Assembly (NCBI GenBank): GCA_001599595.1
Contig: BCHH01000005.1
Coordinates: forward strand, 1,495,552-1,559,551
From: Beverwykella pulmonaria
Taxonomy: Eukaryota; Ascomycota; Dothideomycetes; Pleosporales; Melanommataceae
Length of the DNA: 64,000 nucleotides
Direction: 5' to 3'
Shown: positions 44,660-56,547 of the stretch, in pieces
Numbering within the stretch: the first letter of the stretch is position 1
Layout of the letters: every line of letters begins with the position of its first letter
The notes under the pieces: model-generated
The model's input: only the letters and a program-made list of their open reading frames with translations
The model's database searches: none
What the model was told of the DNA's origin: nothing
Made by a program: the position numbers and the translations under genes

Positions 44660-47600
44660 TCAACCTTCCCCTTCTTTGACAACCTCCAATCCATTCGCAC
44701 TCCGCTTTAGCACCGCCCTCATCCGTTCCACCAACTCGCCAACCCTAAACGGCTTCCCCACCACATCGTCCATGCCCGCCTCCATTGCCATCTCGACTTG
44801 TTTCTGCCGCACATTCGCCGTAACGCCAATAACCGGGATATGCGATGATAAATGATGAGATCGTTCGAGGGCCCGGATGCGTGATATGGCCGTGAGGCCG
44901 TTCATGATAGGCATCTCCCAATCCATGAGGATAAGGTCCATAGGGAGTGTGTTCGAGGGGGTGCCATTGACGGGGACCGGGGTGCCACCGGTGGAGGCGC
45001 CGTTGAGGAAGGGAGGAGGTTCGGTGGAAGGCATGTGTTGGTGAGGTTCTATGTCGTTCGATAATCCGGTAGAAGACTCGAGTTCGGCATTATGGTTCCA
45101 GTGCCTCGTCTTTTTCAGGAAATCGAGGGCCTCGCCACCATGGTTTGCTACACTGACCACACATCCCAAACTTGTCAGCTGCTTTGCCAGCACCTTCTGG
45201 TTCACGATGTTATCCTCCACGACCAAGACATGCAGTCCCTGCATCTCCCTCTCGTTCACCACGACGTTATTCAAATCTAGCCCAGCGGGCAAACCAGAGG
45301 TCTGGGCAGGGATATCCATGCGCGAACTCGAAGAGTTCTGGTGCAATAGACCCGGATGCGGCGGATGAACCAGTCCCTCAATGTCCCTAACAGTACTAGG
45401 GCGGTGCCGCAGGTCCTCTGAAAAATAGGAGGGCAGGCTATCCTTCCGATTATTCTGCACCTCGGCTCTCCTGGCCTTGATATAAAATGAAAAAGTACTC
45501 CCCTTCTTGTACTCGCTCCACAGCCCGATAGCGCCCCCCTGCATCTCTGTCAGCCTCCTACTGATGAACAACCCCAACCCCGACCCGCCATAATTAATAT
45601 GCGTGCGGGGACTCGCCTGTGAGAATCTCGCAAAGAGATTACTCCGCTCTTCTTCAGATAAGCCACGGCCCGTGTCCGTAACCGAGAACTGGATGTACAG
45701 GGTAGAGCCATGCTTCCAGTCATCTTGGAGATGGCAGTCCGAGTCTACGAGTCTGGTATCGATGAATTGAACGCCGAAAGGTGTGGAGGTGGGTTTGTTG
45801 ATGCTGGCTCCTACGGAGACGGTGATGAGGCGGGTGGGTTCAAGGCGGGTGAATTTTATGGCGTTGGTGATGAGATTGATAAGCACCTACGCAGTTAGAA
45901 ATTGGCACAAATGCAAATTGAATGAAGAAATATATACCTGTAGCAGCCTCGTGGGGTCCAGAGACACCCGATCGACGGCCAAATCTCGGTATGACTGCTC
46001 GACTACAAGCCTCATGTCAACACCGGCAGCTTTGGCCTCCGCTTCAAACATCTTCACTGCGTGATTGGCGACACAGTCGGGCTGCGCATCAATGGGGGTG
46101 ACTACGAGAAGGCCCGAGTCGAGTTTAGAGATGGTGAGAATGTCATCGACAATTCTCTTCATATGCTGCGCGCACTGCGCAATAGTCTGCGCAGCGTCCA
46201 AATTCTGCTCGAGCAGACTAGCACAACTAGTCGACGACAGGACCTCGCGATCTCCATCCGCCGGGCAATGAGACGACAGAATCCCATCTGCGCACTGCAT
46301 GATAGCCGACAGCGGATTCCGCATCTCATGCGAGGTCGAGTCAATGAACAGCTCAAGGTGCTTCTTGCTCTCAAGCGCACTCTCAGTCCGCATCTTCTGC
46401 ATCCCCTCGGCCCACTTCTGCTTCGAAATGTCCGTCACGTTTCCCACAATCTCGGTGATCTCACCGTCAGGGCCTAGCTCAGGATACGCAGAGCACAGGA
46501 TCCAAACAACATAGTCTTGGGACTTACAGCTGGGGTCCACTGACTCAGCAGGTGGGATGAAGGGTATCGTTGTCTTGATCTCGACGGATAGTGGGACCTT
46601 GTCAATCACTAGTCTTGCAAACAAAGCTTCACACTCGGCCATGTCCTCGGGGAGCACGATGCGCGTCCAGGACTTTGTTACGTCTTCGTCATCATTATCT
46701 TCCAGGGCGACATGAAAGATCTCGAACCAACGTCGATTGCGGTATATATACTTTCTGGTTTGCGGATTTATGATATAGATGGCAATGTCAGCGCGTTCGG
46801 CGAACCGTTGGAATTTCTTTTCCTTCAGTTTCAGCTCCGACAGGAGTTGTTCTTGAATACGAGCAGCTTGACTGATGGTGTTTTCCTTTTGTCGAATCTC
46901 TTCGTCGAAAAGGACCACCGAGGCCAGTGAGGTGGCGAGCAAACGGAGCAGCACCTGGACAAACTGCTGGTAGTCATCATCAAACGGCCGCCGCGGGTTG
47001 ACGCCTAGTATGAGAAACCCTTGCACTTGTTCGCCCGTAGTGGGCAATATCGGGCAGATGATGACGCTTCTACACGGGTCTCCGTACCCTTTCCAGGCGA
47101 TTCCCGACAGCATGTGCTCTGGCAATTCCAGCTCGTCCAATTGCACAAGGGTGGGCTTTCTAGACTTTGCAGAGTCGAGCAGGTATGGCAGAAACACGTT
47201 CGAACCCTCGCTGATGTTTATAGTTGAGGGCGCGATAGGGTGGTCGGCTTCAACAGCGATGGAACCTTTGAGATGACACCGTTCGAGGTGGCTCGTACTG
47301 CCCGGCGATGAAACGGACGAGAGGTCTGGGGCGGCCTGATATTCGGCGGCATAGAGCAAAGCAAAGGGGGCATCTTTGTCGCTGATGCGGAGGGTATTCA
47401 GAACGAGGTCCCAATAGGCCGGGAGATCACGGGCTTTGGCAGTCTGGCTTCCAATCTCGACGAGACTGGATACTCTCCGCTCGAGCAGGTTGTTTCTGCC
47501 GACTGTCAGCCACAGCAGGTGGGTGAGACCATGTCATGTTGTGAGAAGGGCTTACTTTGTTGTCTCGACGAGGGGCTGGTAGTACCCGGCAACGTGCCCC

Positions 47601-48649
47601 GCGCCGTCCAAAATGGACATGAATTGAAAGGAAAAGAAGGCTTCTTCAAGGAAACCATGTCTGTCGAGGAAAATGGGCATGTCGCTCTCGCTCAGCGTCT
47701 GGCCGGTGGCGTTGATATGGTCGACGAGAGGCTGGAAATGGTCCCAGTATTCTTGAGCAGCCAGGCGCGCGCTGGTGCCCATGCAGGGATGGAGCAGGCC
47801 GATGAGCTCGACGTAGGCTTCATTGTAGATCATGACCACGTCGTGCTGGCCCCAGAAGAGGACGGCGGGGTAGCTGTCGTTCAGGATCATGTTGACGAGG
47901 CACCGCAGCTGCGGCGACCACGAGGGCATGGGCCCCAGCGAGGTCTGGGCCCAGTCTATGCTGCGGAAGTAGCGCAGGTGGTCGGACATGTTGGGGGGCG
48001 GGGGGTCCATGGTGTAGTCGAAGGATGCATGCTGGGCCACGGGTGCCGCGGCGGGGACCTTGGGGGGTCTGTCCATCTGGGGACGGTGTCTGGGCCTCTT
48101 GCGCTCCCGTGAACGGGACCTGGCACGCATCGAGCCTGCACGCGACCATGTGCTCTGAACGCCGCTCACGATCTTGAGGTGGCCGATGGTGATGGCAGCC
48201 CATATGTGCCCTTCGAACCTGCACGTGCTCCCGCGCTGCCCTCGATCGTAGCCGTCCTCCTCCCCAGCAAGCCAGCTGTGGAAGCCCGCGTACTGCTGTG
48301 TCGAGCTGGCCAGAATGGGATTCGAGCTGTCCTGTCCACTGACCCTGGCCAGCAGCTCCTCGTCGGCGGCGAGGGCCGGGTTCCAGTACACGACATTGGG
48401 CGGGCGAGATGCATCGGCGGTGCTGGCGAGGTCGATGGCAAAGGTCGGGCGGCCGTCTTGGTCGAGGGCATCGAGCAGACTGAGGACTTGCAGCTCGGCG
48501 CGCGACGATGCCTGCTGCAGCTCGGAGACGGAGTGGATGGCGAGCTTGCGCTGGGCCGAGCTGAGGTCGTTGTGGTAGCGCTGCTGCTCAGGCTCGAGGG
48601 GGGGTTGTTGATGGTGGTGGTGGCGGTGCGGCGAATGCGGAAGGGTCAT
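44660..48649 (-). CDS. Hybrid histidine kinase (PAS, GAF-like, PAS, HisKA, HATPase, receiver)
   Basis: Three exons, 48649-47556, 47495-45938 and 45886-44660, give 1292 aa. Order: His/Gln-rich N-terminus; a first sensory part ending in a PAS domain (SIDWAQTSLGPMPSWSPQLR, VLFWGQHDVVMIYNEAYVEL); a GAF-like region; a second PAS (FAERADIAIYIINPQTRKYIY); HisKA with the phospho-acceptor His in STSHEMRNPLSAIM near residue 753; HATPase motifs (LINLITNAIKF, DTGRGL, GGSGLGLFISRRLTEMQGG); and a receiver with LVVEDNIVNQKVL and the phospho-acceptor Asp in LILMDWEMPIMNG near 1204. The receiver has a variable insert of about 45 residues between its first and second halves. No membrane helix is seen, so it is a cytosolic sensor feeding a phosphorelay through Ypd1. 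Start taken at 48649; upstream sequence has no in-frame ATG. Confidence 0.93.
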
Positions 48650-49537
48650 CGGAAGCAGAGGCCGTGGGGGGCATGTGTGCGCGCGTCCTAGATGCGACTG
48701 CGACGGCGGCAGCGGCAGCGGCAGTGGCAGTGACAGTGACAGAGACGGTGTCAAGATCAAAAGCGACAGAGATACAGTGAAGCATACGAGGCAGCTACCA
48801 GGTTATTCAGCAGGCGCTCAGCAGACCGGCCGCCGTGGCCGTGGCGTGTCCGCGGGGGGCATATCATGGCGCTGGCTTGTGCTGTCTTGTGGTCTTTGTT
48901 TGTAGGTGCCCAGCCACATGCCAGGTCCGTTGGTGGTACGCACATGGTTCCAGACTCCGAGGCCTCCTCCACCACAATGCCGTGCAACACCAGTGTAGGC
49001 GTCACCATCTCCCCATTTCCCTCCAGCGCACGCCGAGGGAGCTGTTTTGGCGCAGATGCTTTTTTGCTTCACCATCTCTTACGGCACGGAAACCAAGCTG
49101 GCAGCGCCATCGTCCCCTGAGATCGCCATCCCCCGCCATTCGGCCGATCGACAGATCGACGCCGAGGTATTTCAGCACCAGATTCTTGGGGCCGCTCTAT
49201 GGCCATCTCCGAGCCTGCTTTTCCTGTACCTTGTTTTTCGCATCCTAGTTTACGTCTTCGCCCTCTCGTTTGGATCATCTCGACCAACGCGATCGTGAAA
49301 CTGAGTTCCACCTCCTCTATTCAAAATTCCATCACGGAGATGGTCGCATTGCTGCCTCGCTCGACTAGAGTACAACTACTTTGTCGAACTGCACCTCCCT
49401 CGGCTCCTGCACACGTCTGCAAGCTGCCAAGTGTCATGCACATGCGCGTCACTCCCCAGTTCCGAAGAATCGGAGGATATAATTAACGCTCGTAGCCACC
49501 AAGCACTTAGTTGGCGTGAGGGCAACGGCCAAGCTAA
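48650..49537. other. Intergenic upstream of the histidine kinase gene
   Basis: Promoter and probable long 5' leader of the kinase gene, with a GGC/AGC-type trinucleotide-rich stretch near 48700-48740 ('ggcggcagcggcagcggcag'). No separate gene supported. Confidence 0.4.
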
Positions 49538-49876
49538 CTATCCCAACGCCTCGGCGCAGATCACTTCAACCACGCCGATGACCTTAGGATCATCGCCAAG
49601 TGCGCACTTTGGGAAGGAGGCCATTATCCACCCGCTCAGCGCCTGCTGCCGTGCGCGACCAAGACCATCCGGGATAGGGCAGAAGATCAACTCCATGGTC
49701 ACACAAGTGTTTATCGTAGTCTGGTGCTGACGCTCGGCGCAAGTCTCTCCGCCAGGGAGTTCGGAAATGGGGACCGGGAATTCCTCGATGAAGAACTCGA
49801 TGCGTTCTGCACACTCCGCTTGGGTGGAACCCAAGTTCGTCCAGCCGTGCATCTCCACGCAGTGAACCAGTGCCAT
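49538..49876 (-). CDS. Hypothetical protein, 112 aa
   Basis: A single exon starting MALVHCVEMHGWTNLGSTQA. The sequence looks like a compact alpha/beta protein, with AECAERIEFFIEEFPVPISE as a helix, TCVTMELIFCPIPDG and KVIGVVEVICAEALG as strands, and six or more Cys, but I cannot name a family. There is no signal peptide. The open frame continues upstream of the chosen ATG without another ATG. Supported only by composition and length. Confidence 0.45.
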   Translation of the reverse strand: MALVHCVEMHGWTNLGSTQAECAERIEFFIEEFPVPISELPGGETCAERQHQTTINTCVTMELIFCPIPDGLGRARQQALSGWIMASFPKCALGDDPKVIGVVEVICAEALG

Positions 49877-52426
49877 ATATACCACGGACGGCGCGGTCTT
49901 GGCCAATGGAGGACTGGTTGAAGAGAGGGAAGGCGGTTGCCGCCATAGGTTTATATCCAAGTCAAAGGGGAGGTTCCGGTACCGCGGCAGCTGCTTATAG
50001 AAAACTCGTTAAACATGCTAGCCGTAACGGGAGTCAGCTGTCTCGATAGAGATGCAAGACATTGCTTCCCAGAGGCCGCAGGCGGAGACCTCGCCAGGGT
50101 TTTAGGCCGCCCACGTGCAGCTAGAGGTTACACACGTACTAGGGATGGCTGTACAAGACCTCATCGTAATTTGAGCAAAGGTGGGGAAGTCTGAATGCAA
50201 TCATAACTGAATTTCGCCCTTGAGTTCTATCCACGGGGTCAAATAGAAGGCGAGCTTGTCCAGGAACCGGGATCGTATCATTGGCGATTACGATCTTCCG
50301 GTACATCCGCGCTGTGTCACCTATTCAAAGAGTAAAATTGGAGTCGGTATTAACCTACTACACGTGAGATATGGGAAGTAGCAACCGGAGCCTGGGCAAC
50401 CGAAGCCTTGGCTTGTGCTCCATTCGTATAGTTGCTCTGTCTGCAAGCGAGGACAACACTCTGCAAAAACTCAGAGAACTCTGTTGTGGGCAGGGTGTTT
50501 GGTTTTGTCATCTTTGCTTCAGCATGGCCGGTGAATATATCATATGGCGCTAGGGTTCACTGGACGGTGATGGAGGCTTAACGCTAGTTGTACCTCAGCA
50601 GTTTGACCAAGTGCTAATACAATATTGCGACTCCTAACAACTTGCTTGGTAAAGCGGTGAAGGCTTCCGGTAGCGGTAGTGGTAATTCCCCTACTTTTCG
50701 AGCTAAAACTAAGTGTTTTCACAATATCATTTCCCTGTTACTTTCTCGATTGGCTGCAGCTAAGGGTATAGGGAATTCCCGTAGCGTTACGAGCCATAAT
50801 CTTTGGGGGGGAATATGGAGAGCGTCCGGTGAGCATATACTGCCAAGGAAGTTGAAATATAAGTTGACTATTGAAATTGAGGGGTGGCTAACCACTATAT
50901 AGAAATCAATCAGTCTAGGAATTGAACAGTTTCTAGATTATGCGAACCTATGGACGTGTATATGTCTTATTTTTTGCAAGTAAGCAAGGGCCTTTACACA
51001 AAGATCAGTTCCTGCTTGAGACGATTAAAGATAGGGAACAATATACCCCCCACCCCTCGCTTTCAAAATACATCTTATGTCGCTGACACTCATATTTCTT
51101 GTCTTCTCGCATGTGAGGTTAGTTGAAGTATTCTTGACCCCATAATTTCAAGCTATCGACTTAACCTATGGCCGAAATCTCGGTTGCAGTCTATCAGACT
51201 ATACTTTTCATCCTAGAACTATCCCAATTTATGCGTCAAGGAGCAATCTACGTCATCGACGGTAGATAAGACTATCAGCGATATGCAAAGTTATATTCTA
51301 GGACTATTGTACTATATTGTATGCTCTCGGATCTGTGAATCAGGTGAGTCTTGATGAATGACAGATGATCTAGACTCTTAAGAGAAAGGAGTATGAGATA
51401 TCAAGAAGCCCAATTTCGAGGTATTTCCTAGACTTCCGAAGGGGAAACGATTGCGGTTAGGTGTGTGCAAAATATTTTGTTCTAAGCCAGCAAAAGCTAA
51501 TAACTCTTAGCCTATCGTTTAAAACAGAATATGTATATCAGATCGTAGAAGAAATTAAATTAATACATTTCAGTGGCTATTGCACATAGAGCATGAGGTA
51601 AGACTTAGAAGATCACAGGCAATGATTTGTCTTGTGACTAAGCGGACTAGCTTTCCGACTATTCTTTAATTATGGCATGCCTAGTATCCGTTTACTCAAC
51701 ATCGATGGGTCCACATGTGCGTTTGAAGCTAGAAAGTGGAACGTTCTTCGGAAATAAGAGGGGTGCGTACGGGAATGTAGTCTCTTAGCTTTGTTCGTTG
51801 TCTTCACATGGATTTTGGCAATTTGATGAGTAAACACGTGTGAGGTCGTCACGATGGATTTACCAATCAGAAGATCGAGAGCAAGGGGACAATCTTTGCG
51901 CTAGATTCCTGAATATTTCCACTCTGGGAAAATTCCACATTGCATGTCTCAAGAGGAAGCCATAGAACCAGTTTCATGCATTTTCTATGATCTTGAAATC
52001 CAGATTGAGACATTTAATCTCAACAGCGATCCATTATCGTAGCGATTAACCGGGGCCTGAAGGCTGCTGCACTACTAGTATGTTAGCTAGCCAATAACAG
52101 TCTGTACTGGTCCTGCGACCTAGACACGTTGGTAGCATGGAACCCTGCTGAACCTTACCATACTGACCTAGGAAATCTTGAAATTGTAATCGAAAACAAA
52201 TCCGATTACTCTACGACAGGTGCATGGTGGGATATGGTTGGAAATACCGAGCTCTTTTTTTTCGAATTTCCCAATCCAGATTGCGCAGAATTTATAAAGA
52301 AGAGAAGAAGAGCGAGCATAGTGGACTCATCTTTCAATCACCAACTCCTCACCTTCCCCCTCAACCCCAAGAATCATTCCCTTCGCCCCACAGGCAGATT
52401 ATCTATCCATACGCAACTCCAAAGAC
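49877..52426. other. Gene-poor stretch
   Basis: About 2.5 kb with no supported gene. The right end is the promoter of the reductase at 52427, with TATAAAG at 52293-52299. Confidence 0.4.
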
Positions 52427-53525
52427 ATGGCAGGTGAACTCGTCTTCATCACTGGTGCAACCGGCCACCTTGGCCTTCGCGTACTTGTCGATGCTCTGGA
52501 AGCTGGTTACCGTGTGCGCGCCGCGATTCGCAACCAGTCAAAAGGCGACAAGGTCCTCGCAACACCCTCGATCAAGAAACTAAGCCCCGGAAACAAACTT
52601 GAATTCGCCATCGTCCCCGACATGCTCGCTGAAGGTGCCTACGACGATGCCATCAAAGGCGCCACATATGCCATCCACGTCGCTTCTCCGATTACCTCGG
52701 CGTACAAGGAAGGGGATGACCACGAGAAAATTTTCATCGAGCCCGCTGTAAAGGGAACTTTGAACATTCTGAACGCGGCGAAGAAAGTCGGTGGATTGAA
52801 GAGGGTTGTCATTACTTCATCTGTCGTGGCCATAGTCCCTTGGTCTGCTGGTGTCTCAGCCGCGAACTTAGACACCATCTTCGATGAAAGCAGCCGCACT
52901 CCCTCTCCTCCGGGCCCTTACGGGAGTGTCTTTGAAGCCTATAGTGCAAGCAAGACATTTGCATTGAACGAAACAGAAAAATGGGTCAAGGAGAACAAGC
53001 CAACATTTGACGTAGTGTACGTATATTCTGAAGTGTCCAGCCAGCATATTGATAGAAGTTGCGCTAACTTTACGTCCCTTCGATAGAAACATCTTTCCCT
53101 CCTTCATCCTTGGTGAAGATGAGCTTGTTACAGATGCTAAAGATGCATTTTCTGGTACTAACTCTACGGTCCTAAAGCCAGTGCTTGGCCAAGACGCAAG
53201 TTACACACCAGGCTGCTCAATCCACGTAAAGGACGTGTCCCTTGCACACATCAAAGCGCTGGATCCCAAGGTTCCCGGGAACCAAGGTTACATCCTGAGC
53301 TCTGAAGGCTTGGAAGGCACTAAATGGAATGAGATATTCGACATTGTGAAGAAAACCTTTCCAAAAGAGGTGGAAAAGGGCATAATCCCTAACAATGGCA
53401 ATATCGTGCCAATTCCGGTTCAGTTGGATGAAAGAAGGAGCGAGGAACTATTGGGGATGAAATTTCGTGGATTCGAGGAGCAGGTTGAAAGTGTAGTCAG
53501 CCACTACCTATCTCTCATTAACTGA
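52427..53525 (+). CDS. NAD(P)-dependent extended SDR reductase (dihydroflavonol-4-reductase/Gre2-like)
   Basis: Two exons, 52427-53016 and 53087-53525, with a 70-bp intron, give 342 aa. The start is a Rossmann motif VFITGATGHLGLRVL with a basic residue after the second strand (RAAIRNQSKG) that suits NADPH. VIHVASPI-type sequence (YAIHVASPITS), KRVVITSSVVAI and the active-site YxxxK in FEAYSASKTFAL mark the DFR/cinnamoyl-CoA/methylglyoxal-reductase group. The C-terminal half carries the substrate lid. It likely reduces a ketone or aldehyde. A TATA box lies about 130 bp upstream. It is convergent with the Fungal_trans_2 regulator. Confidence 0.9.
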
Positions 53526-53638
53526 GAAATCAAGAGTAACTCCCTAAAGGGTGTAAATAATCAGTAGAATTGATATCTGTTACTTTGGTTAAATACATCA
53601 CTAAGAATTCGCCGTGATTGTCTTTGCCAATTATGCTC

Positions 53639-55330
53639 TCAAGGCATACACGCTATGACTTCATGTAACCCAACTTCAATCCTTGGTGCTTGCAGGTTCG
53701 TAAGCCTCGCTTCAATATCCTGCCATATCCGTGTCATGTGCTCCCCCGAAAATGGTTCTATCCAAAGGACCTTATTCAAACACTTCTTCAGGTCCACAAA
53801 CCTCTTCACACACAACAATGCACACAGTGCTTCTATATACATCAAGTACATACCACGTACAATCTCGTTGGCCTCATCCACGGCCCCTATGGAACACACC
53901 CAAAGTAACAAGTGAATCCCAATCTGTGGCGCTTCCCGCAAGCCGTTAAAGTCCAAATCGAGGGGCAGAGATGTGTATAGCCTGTTGAAAAGAAATTTGT
54001 GCCTGCGAGCTTTGGGAGGAATATTGCGTATCCCGAGATGCAGGAACAAATGCGCTGCCGCTGCCAGGGGCGCTGATATATCGAGACACTGTGGTTCAAC
54101 AGCAGAAATCGGCCTAGAATTGAAGCCACACAGCATGTGTTCGGCTAGATAAATTGAGTTGCTAAGTTTCCTTCGTTCGCAAGTTAGGATCGGCTTAGCT
54201 GCGATAGAGAGTGAGATGCTGTACAGCAATTCCAATGCTTCGAACACATTCCCACGTGGGTTGATGGTACATGGCCATCGTGAATGTGCCGGCTTGAGCC
54301 TCAATTCGGTGAATCGGTTAGAGTCTTCTAGTTCCGGGGTATTGAGTAGGGATGGCACAATCGGGAAATGAAGAGGCTGACCCCACGCTGATGAGTAGCA
54401 GAAATCGCCACTAAACTCTCCGTTAGTAAGACTTGGAATATTAAAAAATAGACAAGCAGTAGCGTACTAGGTAATTATTCGCTTTAGTACAGGTCTACAC
54501 TTCATGTTTTCCACCCCGCCACGAGTGTCGATCATCCTGGCTAGTCCCTCCATGTGAATTTTAGCACGGAAAAAGCTCTCTCCAAGAGCCTAAAAGAAAG
54601 GTCAGAGTTCCAAATTATGAGGTATAGAGCTGGTATCACCTACCTCTTGATTAACTAGCACTGCTGCTGCCGCTATTAGCCCATCGGACAAATGACCGTC
54701 CTCACTTGTCAAGCGACGATTGATCAATCGCACGGCTTCCGCTTGATGCTTCAGTGTATTCGAGTAATCTTTGGTTCCTAATGCGAGTGATTGTATGCTC
54801 CCAACTACGGATAACATTGCGTGGAGCGCAGCAGAATCCTCTCGAATGCTTTCATACCAGTCCTTCTCCGGGTTTAGTGCATATGTGTTTGTAATCATGT
54901 GGCCGCTGTGCCAAAAGCTCAAAAGTTCAGACGAGCCAGGAAAAAGGACTATCGGAAGTGGATTAGTCGGGTCGAGTTCCCTAGTTAGGAGGTTCCGAAC
55001 CCGCGAACCGTCGTGTGCGACCTTCTTTCCGTTACCTTTACTGTTTGAGTTAAGGAATTTCCCCTGCAGAATTTTCTTTTGCCGACCTGACTTACGTGTC
55101 CAGCTCTTCAATTTGAACTTTGATGTATATTTTTTCTTGGCAATTTGGTACTCGCTTTCGGCCAGTTCGTGATGTGGAACGTGAGGAGGTAAAGTCGCTG
55201 AAATTTTTCCGTGTTTTCCTGCTATGCTCCTAATAGTTTGCTGGGATACCAAGTCGGCATTCGGTTGATGTGAAGGTATAGTAGGAGTAATGAAGTGTAG
55301 CTGGACAGTTGCAGAATGTCGCTGCTCCAT
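53639..55330 (-). CDS. Fungal transcription-factor-type protein (Fungal_trans_2) without visible zinc cluster
   Basis: Three exons, 55330-54644, 54589-54468 and 54410-53639, give 526 aa. The N-terminal 100 residues are polar and strongly basic (KKKYTSKFKLKSWTRKSGRQ) but contain no CX2CX6C zinc cluster. The rest matches the PF11951 pattern: a helical segment with SLALGTKDYSNTLKHQAEAVRLIN, then ALGESFFRAKIHMEGLARMI with DTRGGVENM, and the long C-terminal helical part (LLWVCSIGAVDEA). Many members of this family carry an N-terminal Zn2Cys6 domain and some lack it. It is likely a regulator of the neighbouring reductase/transporter region, but that link is only positional. Confidence 0.85.
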
Positions 55331-56005
55331 TCTTCGATGACAAATTGGGCAACAGTGTGAGAAAACTGGTTAGAAACGTTGCTTGGGCGAAGTGCTATTC
55401 TTATTAGAAATTTGAAGTGTTTCTCGCTGCGTTCAAGTCTAGAGAGTAAGTGGACACGGGGGAGCTAATTTAATGTGAGTGGACGAAGATGGAGCGACGA
55501 GGAGTTGTAAGCAACTCCGAGGTTTACTAAGCAGAACCCAAGCCTACTTTGGACTACGTTAACAATGAGGAACTTATTCTTATCAATTAACGTGCCAATC
55601 AATCAATAATATTTTCGGTAAAGAGCAATATGCACGGCGCACTGTTCAGCACTATAGCTTCAACAGTCATTTTGCGTTCCTGTATGTAATATCGTTGTAT
55701 TCCTTGTAACGTCTCCATGAAGACCTTTCCTTCCTAGTGACTAGCGAATAGCTATTTCACACTATATAACACCCGATTAGCGTGGGTGACATGGAGGAGA
55801 GTGCGGAAACCGTCCAGGCCGAAGAAATGGGGCGCTTATAACGTACAGGTTTCTTTGGTAAACTGCCCTTGACATGAAGTGGAGGGGCGCATCCTAAGCT
55901 GAGGATCCAGTCTGCTCTCCGGATATGTATAATAAAATTTTGCCTCTATGACCAAGAATGGGTTGTAAGGTTAAGAGACGATCAAAGACGCCTGTGCAGT
56001 GCATT
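55331..56005. other. Intergenic upstream of the Fungal_trans_2 gene
   Basis: No gene seen; promoter of the regulator gene to its left. Confidence 0.4.
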
Positions 56006-56547
56006 TTAACCACTCAATTTTCGAGTGCCATTCTCATGCTCCAATACGCAGCTGTACTGCATATCCGTCTGTAAAGAACCCTGAAGAGGTTGCAGGGGGT
56101 AAGCCATGATCAGGGAGACATCATGTTGTTCAACGAAAGGAAAGGCCGGATGTATATATACTAGTACGTCTCCCCCACTGCGACAGACCACAGTGATTCA
56201 AACGCGGGGTTATCGTGAAACACATGGTATCCTTTCTCGCCGGTTCCATTCGGGCCTGAATCGACGATGACGCGCGAGTCCACATGAACACTAACAAGTC
56301 TTAGACTTGTAACCTATCGCCTCATTTCTGTGGCAACTTCTGAAGGAAATGCCAGGGGCAGTGTAAAAAACTCATGGAGCCTGTTCTTGGACGTTGAGTT
56401 GCGGATACGTGTCGCGAGCTGATCGTTCGCAAGTCTTGTCTCGGCAACCAAACACCTCGCCTCGGTACCTATTGTTGTGTGTGACACTACCTGAATGGTG
56501 ACATTGCTAGTTACCACTTCTGAGAGGCCTTGCAGGTCTATTTCCAA
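56006..56547 (-). pseudogene. Possible decayed gene of unknown family
   Basis: One minus-strand frame reads SEVVTSNVTIQVVSHTTIGT ... RLHEFFTLPLAFPSEVATEM, meets a TAG near 56316, and continues in the same frame with VSVHVDSRVIVDSG, KGYHVFHDNPAFESLWSVAV to a stop near 56161. Protein-like sequence then resumes in another frame (YIHPAFPFVEQHDVSLIMAY). One nonsense codon plus one frame change suggests decay. I do not recognise the family and no start codon is visible. Confidence 0.3.

Noticed and set aside
47519..48691. Plus-strand open frames of 170-197 codons over the histidine kinase first exon
   Set aside because: Antisense shadows of a GC-rich coding exon with a clear PAS domain on the minus strand.
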